DNA of 64,000 bases, taken from Gordonia terrae. GTDB taxonomy: Bacteria > Actinomycetota > Actinomycetes > Mycobacteriales > Mycobacteriaceae. Under the pieces are notes generated by a model that did not search any database, had not been told where the DNA came from, and worked only from the letters and a program-made list of their open reading frames with translations. The translations under genes were made by a program, and so were the position numbers. Of the stretch, positions 8,321-17,287 are shown one piece after another. The stretch lies in NCBI RefSeq assembly GCF_001698225.1, contig NZ_CP016594.1, positions 124,001 through 188,000 of the forward strand. Reading direction: 5' to 3'. The first letter of the stretch is position 1; each line of letters opens with the position of its first letter.

Positions 8321-9280
8321 ATGGCCACCGTCCAGACCGCAACCGGCTCGATCGATTCCGCCGACCTCGGGAACGTGTTGGTGCATGAGCACGTCTTCAT
8401 CGTCAACGAGGAATTCCGGCAGAACTATCAGGACGATTGGGACGAGGACGAGAAGGTCGCCGAAGCTATCCGCGACCTGACCGAACTGAAGGAACTCGGG
8501 ATCGACACGATCCTCGACCCGACGGTTCTCGGTCTCGGCCGGTACATCCCACGCATCCAGCGGATTGCCGAACAGATCGACCTCAACATCGTCGTCGCGA
8601 CCGGGTTGTACACCTACAACGACATCCCGTTCCAATTCCACTACGCGGGACCGGGAATGCTCTTCGACGTCCCGGAGCCGCTGGTCACCCTGTTCACTAA
8701 GGATCTCACCGAGGGCATCGCGGACACCGGTGTGCGGGCGGCTTTCCTCAAGTGCGCCATCGAATCCCAGGGACTGACACCGGGTGTCGAGCGCGTGATG
8801 CGCGCGGTGGGACAGACCAGCGCCCAGACCGGCGCGCCCATCACCGTGCACACCGATCCGCACAGTCAGTCGGGACTGGTCGCCCAGAAGGTCCTGGCCG
8901 AGGAAGGGGCCGACCTGACGAAGGTCGTCATCGGCCACTCCGGAGACAGCGTCGACCTCGACTACCTGATGAAACTCGCCGACGCCGGTTCCGTTCTCGG
9001 CATGGATCGTTTCGGGCTCGACCTCCTCCTGCCGTTCGACGAGCGCGTGAACACGGTCGCCGAACTGTGCAAGCGCGGCTATGCCGACCGCATGGCCCTC
9101 GCGCACGACGCCGCCTGCTTCATCGACTGGTTCGACCACGAGGCCAAGAAGCAGGCACTCCCGAAGTGGAACTATCGGCACATCAGTGAAGAGGTGTTGC
9201 CGGCGCTACGGGAACGCGGGGTGAGCGAGGCCGACATCACGACGATGCTCGTCGACGTGCCGCGACGCTACTTCGAGTAG
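8321..9280 (+). CDS. Phosphotriesterase-family metal-dependent hydrolase
   Basis: 319-residue amidohydrolase-fold enzyme. All metal ligands of the PTE family can be placed: HEH near the N-terminus (His22, His24), the bridging Lys in FLKCAIE (Lys144), His177 in TVHTDPH, His206 in IGHSGDS and Asp263 in AHDAACF. Family members include lactonases, organophosphate hydrolases and Php-type proteins; most are lactonases or of unknown substrate. Ribosome site GAGGAGG lies just upstream of the ATG. Placement behind an NCS1 transporter hints at hydrolysis of a cyclic amide, lactone or similar imported compound (inference). Confidence 0.88.
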   Translation: MATVQTATGSIDSADLGNVLVHEHVFIVNEEFRQNYQDDWDEDEKVAEAIRDLTELKELGIDTILDPTVLGLGRYIPRIQRIAEQIDLNIVVATGLYTYNDIPFQFHYAGPGMLFDVPEPLVTLFTKDLTEGIADTGVRAAFLKCAIESQGLTPGVERVMRAVGQTSAQTGAPITVHTDPHSQSGLVAQKVLAEEGADLTKVVIGHSGDSVDLDYLMKLADAGSVLGMDRFGLDLLLPFDERVNTVAELCKRGYADRMALAHDAACFIDWFDHEAKKQALPKWNYRHISEEVLPALRERGVSEADITTMLVDVPRRYFE

Positions 9281-9301
9281 CGGCGCGACACGGCGAGAGG
9301 G

Positions 9302-10099
9302 TCAGCGCAGGCTGCTCTGGTACCGGCGCATCCCGCGGAGCCACCGGTCGTAGTCGGCGCCCTTCTGGCGGTACATCTCGAGGACCTCGGGGTGGGGGAG
9401 GATGAGGAAGCGTTCGTCGGCTACGGCGTCGAGCACGATCGCGGCCACCGCCCCGGGCGTGAGCACCGTGCCCGCGGTCTCCACGGCGCGCTGCATCAGT
9501 CGTTGCTCCTCGGTGGCGGAATCACCTTCCGGCCGCAGCAGTTTGGTGTCGACGCCCATCGGGCAGAGGCAGCTCACCCGGATGCCGTCGTCGCCGTGGG
9601 TGATGTTGAGCCATTCCGCGAAGCCGACCGCCGCGTGCTTGGTGACCGAGTACGGGGCGTTGCCGATCTGCGTGAGCAGACCCGCGGCCGACGCCGTGCT
9701 GACGAAGTAGCCGGTCCCTCGTTCCACCCAGTCCGGGACGAGGCGCCGAGCTGCTCGGATGTGGGCGCGGAGATTGACGTCCAGCGTGAGATCCCACACC
9801 GCCTCGGCGGTGTCGACACCGCCACCCACACCCACGCCGGCATTGGCGAAGTAGAGATCGACCGGGCCGAACGTGTTCTCCGCCAGCCGGACCGCGGCGT
9901 CGATGTGTTCGTCGGATGAGGCGTCACCGCCGATCGCGGTCGTCGAATCCCCCAGTGAGTCGGCGACGGCCAGGGCGCCGGACTCGTCGAGATCGGTGAC
10001 GACGACCTTCGCGCCCGCATCGACCAGCGCATGCGCGATCGCCGCGCCGATACCCGCACCGCCACCCGTGACGATGGCCACCTTGCCTGCGACGTCCAT
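9302..10099 (-). CDS. Short-chain dehydrogenase/reductase
   Basis: Classical SDR of 265 residues: cofactor motif TGGGAGIG near residue 12, NAG at FANAGVG, catalytic Ser in VSTASAAG and YSVTK with the Tyr and Lys. Asp after the second strand (VVVTDLDE) favours NAD over NADP. The start at 10099 is preceded by a strong AAGGAG site; the longer upstream frame to 10159 lacks one. The gene faces the hydrolase at 9280 tail to tail. Substrate unknown. Confidence 0.9.
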   Translation of the reverse strand: MDVAGKVAIVTGGGAGIGAAIAHALVDAGAKVVVTDLDESGALAVADSLGDSTTAIGGDASSDEHIDAAVRLAENTFGPVDLYFANAGVGVGGGVDTAEAVWDLTLDVNLRAHIRAARRLVPDWVERGTGYFVSTASAAGLLTQIGNAPYSVTKHAAVGFAEWLNITHGDDGIRVSCLCPMGVDTKLLRPEGDSATEEQRLMQRAVETAGTVLTPGAVAAIVLDAVADERFLILPHPEVLEMYRQKGADYDRWLRGMRRYQSSLR

Positions 10100-10222
10100 G
10101 GATCTCCTTCGATCGCCGATGTGTGGGTCCAGAGTTACCAGACGCGAGGGCTTCGACAAGCTCAGCCGGCGGGATGGGGCTCAGCCCTTCCGCTCGCTAA
10201 TCCGAAAGAAGCGACCCCCATT

Positions 10223-10267
10223 GCTCCCTGAGGTGTGAGGAGCGATAGCGACGAGCCTCGAAGGGGC
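10223..10267 (+). repeat. Dispersed palindromic repeat, copy 1
   Basis: CTCCCTGAGGTGTGAGGAG followed by CGATAGCGACGAGCCTCGAAG. Same family as copies at 10961, 31180, 32751, 44367 and 49055. An arm complementary to its last dozen bases follows at about 10282-10293. It lies between the divergent SDR and DHFR-type genes. Just upstream (10150-10200) is another repeat-like stretch, GGCTTCGACAAGCTCAGCC. Confidence 0.8.
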
Positions 10268-10364
10268 CCGACAAGGGCACGACCCTTCTCGAAGCCGATG
10301 ACTTTTCCGCCGCCCCACGGTCTGACATCGTGACGTTCACCGCGACGAGACGAGAGGCCACACC

Positions 10365-10907
10365 ATGGGAAAGATCCACGTCCACGAGTTCATCACCCTC
10401 GACGGCAGCTACGAGGACCCGAGCTTCACGATGCCGTATGGATTCGCCGACGGGATGGGCGAGCTGCTCGGTTCCTTCATGTCCGACTGCACCGGAATAC
10501 TGCTCGGACGCAACACCTTCGAGATGTTTGCCCCGGCCTGGGCGCACCGGACGGTCGACGACGATCCCGGTGCGCCGTTCTTCAACGACACCACCAAGTA
10601 CGTGGTGTCCTCGACCCTCGACGACGCGGCTGCCTGGCAGAACTCGGAGATCATCGGCGCCTACGACGCCGACCGGATTCGCGAACTTAAGAAGGATCGC
10701 GACCTCTACATCAGCGGGAGCGGCACCCTCGTGCGGGCGTTGCTGCGCGACAAGCTCATCGACGAGCTGCACCTGCTGGTGTACCCCGTGGTCCTGGGGA
10801 GCGGTGCCCGCCTCTTCGACGGTCTGGCCGATCTGCCTCTCACGCTCGTCGGCACAGACGTCTTCGACAACGGCGTCGTACACCTCTCGTACAGCTCCAC
10901 CGACTGA
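10365..10907 (+). CDS. Dihydrofolate reductase-family (RibD C-terminal domain) protein
   Basis: 180 residues with the RibD_C/DHFR-like layout: MGKIHVHEFITLDGSYEDP at the start, GILLGRNTFEMFAPAW for the nucleotide-binding helix, YVVSSTL, DLYISGSGTLVRALL and ELHLLVYPVVLGSGARLF. Such stand-alone proteins are widespread in actinobacteria and act as NADPH-dependent reductases of unassigned substrate. It is flanked on both sides by copies of the dispersed repeat. True folate function is unlikely. Confidence 0.85.
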   Translation: MGKIHVHEFITLDGSYEDPSFTMPYGFADGMGELLGSFMSDCTGILLGRNTFEMFAPAWAHRTVDDDPGAPFFNDTTKYVVSSTLDDAAAWQNSEIIGAYDADRIRELKKDRDLYISGSGTLVRALLRDKLIDELHLLVYPVVLGSGARLFDGLADLPLTLVGTDVFDNGVVHLSYSSTD

Positions 10908-10960
10908 GCGGTCGCGATCCTCGGCGGAGATGGCGCCGGAGTTCGTCGAAGGCGCAGCGG

Positions 10961-11013
10961 CCCTTCGTGGCTCGTCGCTTGCGCTCCTCGCACCTCAGGG
11001 AGCAGAGGGGGTC
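10961..11013 (-). repeat. Dispersed palindromic repeat, copy 2
   Basis: Reverse-orientation copy: CCCTTCGTGGCTCGTCGC then TTGCGCTCCTCGCACCTCAG and GGAGCA. A degenerate second piece follows to about 11037. It lies between the convergent DHFR-type gene and the TY-Chap-like gene, where a transcription terminator role would also be possible. Confidence 0.85.
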
Positions 11014-11025
11014 GCTCCTTTCGGA

Positions 11026-12357
11026 CTAGGGAGCAGGGGGGCGTTGCGACGGCTCCGATGCCCCGTCAGCGAGGTCCATGGCGCTGAGGAGCAGGCGGGC
11101 GACGCGGGCGTAGGCCTGGTGCTCGGCCTCGCACAGTGCGATCTCCTCGGCGCCGAGCTCGGCATTGCGGGCTGTCGTCAGATTGTCCATCCACTCGCGC
11201 ATCTCGGCGGCACAGATGTCGAAGAACTCGTGCACACGCTCCCGATCCCGGTGGCACGCCGCGAGAACCGTCGTCGGGGACAGCTTGTTGTCGAGCTTCT
11301 GGTTGACCCGCAGGAGACTGAGCAGGGCGCCGGGCAACCGATCGCCGCGGCGGCGATGATCCAGTTTCGGCTGGCTGCCGAGCCGCCTGATCATGTCGCC
11401 GCGGGCCGACCTGGCGAAGTCGTCCCAGCGCCGGAGGGCGGCATCGAGGTTCGCGGGACTGAACACCGCGACGTCGATCCGGCGCTGCGCGTACACGAGT
11501 CCGTTGCGTACGACCACCGCGACTTCGGGCCATCGCGGGGAGAACTCCGCGACCACCATCCCGAGCAGCGAGGGTGCGGGCACCGACGAGCTGAGGATGG
11601 TCACGATCTCCAGCGAGCGGGCATCTCGGGTCGGTCGTAACAGCGAGGTGCCCGTCGACCGCAGGAAGATGGCCTTGCGCGGACTGACCACGGCGGGACG
11701 GCCCGCCGCGGTCATCGCGGCGCGGACCAGTTCGACGAGATGGTCTTTCGACTGCGGGATCACCCCGCCCTCCGCGGGGGCGTCGACGAATCGGGGCGGC
11801 GCGGTGAAGCGGAGTGTGTCGGCGTCGGTGATGCGGACGGTGTCGTCGGGATCCTCGCCGACCACGCGGCTCGACTCCGATGACCGGGCCTGGTCCCGCT
11901 CGGCGTCGAGATCGTCTGCGGGCAGAGGTGAGTGGTGGCGGGCGAAGGACGGGTCGCCGATGCTGACGAATGACGGATGGATGACACCCCACACCTCGCG
12001 CAGGGCCCGCACGGCGGCGTCGGCGAGGTCGGCGAACCGGAGGGGGTCGACCTCGAAACAGAAGGCGCTCCGACCTTCGAGCCGACACCAGCCGCGGTCG
12101 ACGATGTAGGTGGCCTGTCGCATCCACCGGTCCTTGTCGGTCCAGGTGAGGTCACCCGCGGAGATGGTGCAGCGGAGGCGTTCGGTCGACCCGAGGGTTC
12201 CGGTCACCGCAAAGGTCATCCGTCGACGCCATCCCCCGGCGGCCGCCTCGACGATGGCGAGACTCTGACCCGGCAGGAGGCGTGGCACCCGGACCGCGAG
12301 AGTGTCGGCGAAGTCCCGCCAGGCCGCCTCGAGGACGGCGTCGAAGTCGGGGGACAT
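11026..12357 (-). CDS. TY-Chap-like (YbjN/T3SS-chaperone-type) domain protein, paralogue 1
   Basis: 443-residue soluble protein. It opens with an AWRDFADTLAVRVPRLLPGQSL segment (described by its AWRxFA and LxPG motifs) that matches the AWRTFALHVGDRLSHLEPGE segment of the gene at 13401, so the two are paralogues. Both share LRCTI, GWxRL and FEV motifs and an LxQVWxVxHPxF-type motif near residue 125, then a Ser/Asp-rich linker and a helical C-terminal region. The layout fits the actinobacterial TY-Chap chaperone-like proteins (assignment from memory, moderate). A strong AGGAGG precedes the ATG. Function unknown. Confidence 0.55.
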   Translation of the reverse strand: MSPDFDAVLEAAWRDFADTLAVRVPRLLPGQSLAIVEAAAGGWRRRMTFAVTGTLGSTERLRCTISAGDLTWTDKDRWMRQATYIVDRGWCRLEGRSAFCFEVDPLRFADLADAAVRALREVWGVIHPSFVSIGDPSFARHHSPLPADDLDAERDQARSSESSRVVGEDPDDTVRITDADTLRFTAPPRFVDAPAEGGVIPQSKDHLVELVRAAMTAAGRPAVVSPRKAIFLRSTGTSLLRPTRDARSLEIVTILSSSVPAPSLLGMVVAEFSPRWPEVAVVVRNGLVYAQRRIDVAVFSPANLDAALRRWDDFARSARGDMIRRLGSQPKLDHRRRGDRLPGALLSLLRVNQKLDNKLSPTTVLAACHRDRERVHEFFDICAAEMREWMDNLTTARNAELGAEEIALCEAEHQAYARVARLLLSAMDLADGASEPSQRPPAP

Positions 12358-12444
12358 GCGGGTTCCTCCTGGGCGGGACGTACGCGGACCGGATCCGAAT
12401 AGTACGACGCGGAGCAGACACCCGGGGCGACACCCGCGACAGAA

Positions 12445-13257
12445 CTAGCGGGGTGCCGAGTGCTCGACCGTCTCGTCGAAGACGGGGTGCCAGGGAAGGC
12501 TGTGCGCGGCGTAGTCGGCGCTCGTCGGCGCGGCCCGCGGCACCGGTTCACCGGTCATCGACCTCCATGCGATCGAGTTGACGATGCGGACCGTGGCGGC
12601 GTCGGAGATCGTCGGGTGCCAGGTGTCGACGGACTCGAGCGGACCCGTCACGAGCGGCGCGGCGAGGCGGGGATGCGCTCGTTCTCGTTCGGCTCGAGAG
12701 ATGTCGCAGAGCACGCAGGTGCCGGGCGCTGACGGACGATGGCGTCGTCGCCGGGCCCACGCGTCGGCGCGCATCGGGATGACGGCCAGCTGCACGAGCG
12801 TCCCGAGTCGGCCGCCGTCCCCGACGGTGTGCGTCGAGGGGGCGAGGAACTGCTGATCGTCGAATCCACCGCCGGCCGGCCCCCGGTGCGAGGCGAGCGA
12901 CGGTTGCGTGGGGACTTCGAGATAGTCGCCGGCGTCGAAGTCCGGCACCCCGGTGAACACCTCACCGCTGATCGCGTTGACACCGTCGACGCCGACCATC
13001 ACCAGGAACGGATGCAGGTGCGGCGAGGAGAAATCCAGCCAGGTGGCCTCGGACTGCCACATCGGGATCGTCGCGTGTGCGTCCCCGTCGGGAGAGCCCT
13101 GGGCGAGGCGCAGGGCGCCGTCGCCGCCGGCCGAGCCGCATCCTCCGACCGGGTCGGGGGTCCGCAGCGTTCGCTGGAACGTGACGTGCAAGCGCGCGTC
13201 GCGACCGAGTTCGGGAAAGGTGAACGTGAGCGCGCCGCGATCAGTGGTGATGGCCAT
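12445..13257 (-). CDS. Conserved actinobacterial protein of unknown function
   Basis: 270 residues, no signal peptide or membrane segment. The N-terminal FTFPELGRDARLHVTFQRTLR followed by GVNAISGEVF, GDYLEVPTQPSLAS and FLAPSTHTVGDG recalls a group of uncharacterised proteins with INA-TGE and QPWLDGF-type motifs. The C-terminal 90 residues contain CVLCDIS, a possible metal or redox Cys pair. It sits between the two TY-Chap-like genes in the same direction with gaps of about 90 and 140 bases, so the three may belong together. No function claimed. Confidence 0.6.
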   Translation of the reverse strand: MAITTDRGALTFTFPELGRDARLHVTFQRTLRTPDPVGGCGSAGGDGALRLAQGSPDGDAHATIPMWQSEATWLDFSSPHLHPFLVMVGVDGVNAISGEVFTGVPDFDAGDYLEVPTQPSLASHRGPAGGGFDDQQFLAPSTHTVGDGGRLGTLVQLAVIPMRADAWARRRRHRPSAPGTCVLCDISRAERERAHPRLAAPLVTGPLESVDTWHPTISDAATVRIVNSIAWRSMTGEPVPRAAPTSADYAAHSLPWHPVFDETVEHSAPR

Positions 13258-13400
13258 GCGAGGGCTCCGATCGGTGACGCGAACCGCTGAGGGTGGCCTA
13301 AAGAATTGAACGCCTCGCCGGCCTCCGGCGCGATGGGCGGCGTCGAAAATCGTCCGCGCAGACTACGTGCGCCGATGATTCGGATCCCGATTTGCCGGGA

Positions 13401-14570
13401 TCACTTGGCTGATGAGCTGCTGTCCGCGGTGTCGTCGTCGGACAGCACGACGACGCGGAGAGCGGCCCGCAGGTTGTGCGTGGTCGCCTTCCAGGTGTCG
13501 GCCTCGTGACGACAGGCATCGGCCTGCACCGAGTCCGACGCGGCGGCCGCGTCGACCGCCGAGCGCCGCCACGTGAGGTGCTGTTCTTCGCTGGTGTGGA
13601 TGTAGGAGAGGATGTCGGCCTGGTTGTAGCGGCAGATCTTGGCGACCTCGCGGGCGCTCAACGACCGGCCGTCCGGGTCGAGCTCGAGCAGCGTCTGCAG
13701 GGCGTCGGGGAGCCGGCCGTCGTTCCGCGCGGTCAGGGGTGTGTCCTCGCCGACCTTGGCGATGACGGACGGTGCGCAGTCGGCGAGGAACGAGAACCAC
13801 TCGGCCAGGGCCGAACTGAGGTTGTGCGGGTGGAAGACCGCGCACTCGACGGTCAGCGTCGCGAAGACCTCGTTCTCGAGCAGGTGCACGCGCACCGCCG
13901 AACCCATGGTCGGCTGGGCGGCCACGATGTCGGCGGCGCGCCGGCGGTCGGTGATGTCGCCGGCCAGGCGAGCGAAGAACTCGAGCCGCGGGGCGTCACT
14001 GCGCGGACTCAACCACGACGAGACCGGCTTGGTGGGCAGGGCGATGTCACCGTCGGCGTCGGTCTGGATGCGGCAACCGGTGAGGTCTTCGAGCGAGCCG
14101 ACGAGCAACGCGCGCAGATGGTCGGCGTCGAAGGGCTGGACCGCGACCTCGATCCGGGGTTCGGGGCGAGCGGCGGGGGAATGGTCGAGGAACGCGGGGT
14201 GCACGACCTCCCAGACCTGACGCAGCGTCAGCACCGTCACGTGCGCGAGCTGATCCACGCGGCGTCGGCCGACCTCGAAGATGTGGGTGCCGTTGCGCAG
14301 GCGCCGCCAGCCGAGAGAGGCGAGCATGGCCACGTGCTCGGCGAAGTACTCCGGGGTGGGATGCAGGTCGGTGTCGTCGATCGTGCAGCGCAGCCGACGT
14401 GAACCGGTGATCGTGAACCGCAGCGTCCCGTGGGGTCCCTCCGGGATCATCGGGTCCTGCTGGATCGTGAGGGTCTCGCCCGGCTCGAGATGCGACAGGC
14501 GATCGCCGACGTGCAAGGCGAACGTGCGCCAGGCGTCGTCGATGTTCGAGTCCACGGTGAAGTCGGTCAT
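13401..14570 (-). CDS. TY-Chap-like domain protein, paralogue 2
   Basis: 389 residues from the ATG at 14570, which has a GAAGGGAG site; the frame is open further upstream without one. It shares with the protein at 11026 the DAWRTFALHVGDRLSHLEPGE-type opening (recognised by AWRxFA and LxPG), LRCTIDD, GWRRLRNG, FEVGRRRVDQLA and LRQVWEVVHPAFLDH. The C-terminal part ends in an acidic/Ser-rich tail. Likely cytoplasmic. Two paralogues around one unknown gene suggest a small chaperone-like cluster. Confidence 0.55.
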   Translation of the reverse strand: MTDFTVDSNIDDAWRTFALHVGDRLSHLEPGETLTIQQDPMIPEGPHGTLRFTITGSRRLRCTIDDTDLHPTPEYFAEHVAMLASLGWRRLRNGTHIFEVGRRRVDQLAHVTVLTLRQVWEVVHPAFLDHSPAARPEPRIEVAVQPFDADHLRALLVGSLEDLTGCRIQTDADGDIALPTKPVSSWLSPRSDAPRLEFFARLAGDITDRRRAADIVAAQPTMGSAVRVHLLENEVFATLTVECAVFHPHNLSSALAEWFSFLADCAPSVIAKVGEDTPLTARNDGRLPDALQTLLELDPDGRSLSAREVAKICRYNQADILSYIHTSEEQHLTWRRSAVDAAAASDSVQADACRHEADTWKATTHNLRAALRVVVLSDDDTADSSSSAK

Positions 14571-14853
14571 GTCGACTCCCTTCCTCGTGCGCTGACGAGC
14601 ATGCGCATTGTGCAGCGATGTCGGGATCGGGAGCACGCTCCACCGAGCTGTTCGACGGCCGGCCCCGAACCCGCCTCGGAGTTCAGGTTAGGTGACCTGG
14701 CCGACAGACTTGGTCGGTTGAACAGACCCCGCGATGAACTCGTTGCCCGAACCGTACTCCAAGGTCGGTGACCCGGCTGAGTCAGGCACAGGTTGTCAAC
14801 CGACAACGAGTAGTTGTGTCCCCAGCCTTGGGGACACGCACTCGGACCACCGC

Positions 14854-15339
14854 TCAGACGCTGAGCCGCTGATGCCAGCGCAACGTCACCGAGGTCCCGT
14901 CGGGCCCGCTGGTCACGTCGGATGCGTCGCTGAGCGCCGAGATCAATGCGAGGCCGCGCCCGCGATAGGGCGACGACGAGGCATCGGATTTCCAGCGCCC
15001 TGAGTCGGTGACCGTGACCTCCAGCGATTCGTCGCGCGTCACGTGGGCGCGAACCCCGATGGCACGGGACCGTGTGGCCGAGGACTGGGCGGCGGGGGAC
15101 TGGGCGGCGGGCGAGGGCGCGTCAGCGGCGTACGCGTGCTCGGCCGCGTTGGCCACGGCCTCGTAGACCGCGAGGACGATGTCGCTGCGACGTTCGGCGT
15201 CCACGTCGAGCGTCGCGTCCAGCCACCGTGTGAAGTGCTGCCGAAAGAGGTGGGCGGACTCGGGCGTGGCTGTCACCGACAGCGTCAGGCCGCCGTCCGA
15301 GTCCTCGGGGCGCGGGTGGGCCGAGGAAATCCGGACCAT
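14854..15339 (-). CDS. RsbW-type anti-sigma factor/serine kinase (HATPase_c_2)
   Basis: 161 residues of a GHKL ATPase: N box YEAVANAAEHAY, G1 box TVTDSGRW and G2 box YRGRGLALISALSD, as in RsbW/SpoIIAB and PrsW-type switch kinases. An Ala/Gln/Ser insert of about 15 residues (repeats of PAAQS) sits between the N box and the central strand. It lies 6 bases downstream of a STAS antagonist gene in the same direction, the usual partner-switching pair. No sigma factor gene is adjacent. Confidence 0.88.
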   Translation of the reverse strand: MVRISSAHPRPEDSDGGLTLSVTATPESAHLFRQHFTRWLDATLDVDAERRSDIVLAVYEAVANAAEHAYAADAPSPAAQSPAAQSSATRSRAIGVRAHVTRDESLEVTVTDSGRWKSDASSSPYRGRGLALISALSDASDVTSGPDGTSVTLRWHQRLSV

Positions 15340-15345
15340 CGGCGT

Positions 15346-15777
15346 CTAACCAGCCGGACGGTCGGCCAGCCCCTCTGTGGTGGTCATGGCCGTGACCGCG
15401 TCGTTCAGTGTCGGGTAGAGCACCATCGTCTGGTCGAGTCCCATCACGGTGAGGGGCCGTGTGGTTGCCGGACCGGCGGCCACGACCCCGAACATGCCTC
15501 TCGGCGCGATCGCCTCATGGGCGGCGACGAGCGCTGCCATGCCCGCCGAGGCGAGGAATTCGGTGGTGGTCAGGTCGATGATCAGACCGTCCGGTTGCCC
15601 GCTGAGCGCCTGGGAGACCGCCTCGGACAACTGCGGAGCGGTGAGCACGTCGATGCTGCCCTCCACGGTCAGGATCACCAGCTGCTCGTGTGCCGCGGAC
15701 ACCACCGTCATCAGGGCGCGTCCGGCACTCAGGCCGTTGTCGTCGACGATCACAGCGTCAGGATGTTCTGCCTGCAT
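15346..15777 (-). CDS. Anti-sigma factor antagonist (STAS domain)
   Basis: 143 residues with one STAS domain: VILTVEGSIDVLTAPQLSEAV, LIIDLTTTEFLASAGMAAL and a C-terminal helix. The Ser in LASAGM is the phosphorylation site of SpoIIAA/RsbV-type antagonists. An internal ATG at 15711 would remove a 22-residue extension and may be the real start. The pair with the kinase at 14854 should control a general-stress or SigF-like sigma factor encoded elsewhere. Confidence 0.87.
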   Translation of the reverse strand: MQAEHPDAVIVDDNGLSAGRALMTVVSAAHEQLVILTVEGSIDVLTAPQLSEAVSQALSGQPDGLIIDLTTTEFLASAGMAALVAAHEAIAPRGMFGVVAAGPATTRPLTVMGLDQTMVLYPTLNDAVTAMTTTEGLADRPAG

Positions 15778-15938
15778 CGGTGGTGGCCCTCTCTACGGGG
15801 GACTACAGCAGGCCGGCGTGCGGCCCCGTCCCGGCGAAACGTATGACGGCAGTTGCTCAACCGGTGCCGTCCATCGTGCCATGGGACGCCGTCGCGCCGG
15901 TACCGGGGTGAGCGAGAGATCTACCGCGCGATGAGTGA

Positions 15939-17138
15939 CTATTTGCCGAAGAGCCGATCGAGGAACGGGATCGTGTCGGCTTGCGACCGAACCAGTGTTC
16001 CGCTGTGGTCACTCGGATAGGTCCGGAAGGTCACGGGTTGGCCGTTGGCCGCCAGCGTCGCGGCGTACGCCGCGGTGGTGGGATACGGCACGTCGGTGTC
16101 CAGCAGGCCGTGGCCCATGAAAAACGGCTTGTCGAAACCCTTTTCGGGCATGCCGAGGTAGTCGGCGAGGGTCGCCGAGAAGTTCGGCAGGCTGGTCAGC
16201 GGAGCGGAGAAGTAGTCGCCGACGGAGACTCCCCGGAGCTGCTCCTCGAACTCGCCGACACACTGTGTCTCGGCGAGCGCCACATACTTCCGGCCGGTCG
16301 GCGTGAGGATGCGATCGATGCCGAGTTCGGGGTGTGCGTATCGGAGGCCGGCCGTGATGTAGCTGAGGTAGGCGGTCAGCGCGGGTGTGATCGCCACCGG
16401 CGGTACGCCCGGGCCGGCGATCTGGACGAGGCGTTCGATGTAGGCCGGCGTACCGGTGCCCACGGCGCCGCGGTAGTCGAGTGCGGGACCGCCGAATTGC
16501 GTGGCGTAGCGCGCGGTGTAGATCGCCGCGCCGCCGCCCTGCGACTGCCCGACCGCCGCCCAGGATCGTGACAACCGCTGTGCGGCAGGCAGACTCGCGG
16601 AGACCTCGCGACCCGCCCGCACCATGTCGACGACATTGTGGGCCGTGGTCCGGCCGTCGAGGTAGGCATGCAGGCCGGGGGTGCCCAGGCCGGCGTAATC
16701 GCTGGCGACGATGGCGTATCCCTGCTGCATCCACTTGGCCAGGTACGGCAGGTCGCGCTCCGGGAGGCCTGGTCCCCGGACCGACGGCGCGCAGTCGTCG
16801 CCGATCCCGGATGTCCCGTGGGCCCACGAGATCACCGGCCAGCCGCCGGGCGGGGCGGTGCCCTCGGGGATGAAGACGGTCCCGGTGCTCAGCGCCTTGT
16901 TCCCGAACGTGTCGGTGGTGACGTAGGTCAGGACGGTGGCGTCGGCGGACCCGGGAACCCAGAACTGCGGCGCCAGCGGGCGCGACGAGACGACCGAGCC
17001 GGTGTCGCCGAGAGTCGACGGTGAGGCGATGGCCGGACCGGCGGCGAGGGTCCCGGCCGCGCCGGAACTCCCGATCACGACGGCCGCACACGCGGCGAAT
17101 GCCAGAACCTTGCGATGCCATCGAGTCACGGTCCTCAC
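15939..17138 (-). CDS. Secreted lipase (LIP, Pfam secretory lipase family)
   Basis: 399 residues. An N-terminal signal peptide (RKVLAFAACAAVVIGSSG, cut near AIAS-P) directs export. The alpha/beta-hydrolase core shows VISWAHGTSG (oxyanion region) and the nucleophile elbow GQSQGG with the Ser near residue 200; HGLLDTDVPY and a C-terminal SDHSGT supply Asp and His. This matches the actinobacterial secretory lipases related to Candida LIP enzymes. Probable role in extracellular lipid use. Confidence 0.88.
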   Translation of the reverse strand: MRTVTRWHRKVLAFAACAAVVIGSSGAAGTLAAGPAIASPSTLGDTGSVVSSRPLAPQFWVPGSADATVLTYVTTDTFGNKALSTGTVFIPEGTAPPGGWPVISWAHGTSGIGDDCAPSVRGPGLPERDLPYLAKWMQQGYAIVASDYAGLGTPGLHAYLDGRTTAHNVVDMVRAGREVSASLPAAQRLSRSWAAVGQSQGGGAAIYTARYATQFGGPALDYRGAVGTGTPAYIERLVQIAGPGVPPVAITPALTAYLSYITAGLRYAHPELGIDRILTPTGRKYVALAETQCVGEFEEQLRGVSVGDYFSAPLTSLPNFSATLADYLGMPEKGFDKPFFMGHGLLDTDVPYPTTAAYAATLAANGQPVTFRTYPSDHSGTLVRSQADTIPFLDRLFGK

Positions 17139-17287
17139 CGTACTGCGGACGAGTCCCGGTCGTCGATTCGCTCACCTATCCCGTTGCTGCGCAGCCATTT
17201 CGGTGAGCGGTACCGGATTCGGTGAGCGGGGCCGGTGGCCGCGGCAATACGCTGGGTCGGACAATCCCGACAGACAGGTGCCACGAC

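Noticed and set aside
6250..8406. 718-codon minus-strand frame
   Set aside because: Its Arg/Asp/His-rich composition is a GC-skew shadow; the plus strand encodes a well-formed NCS1 transporter.
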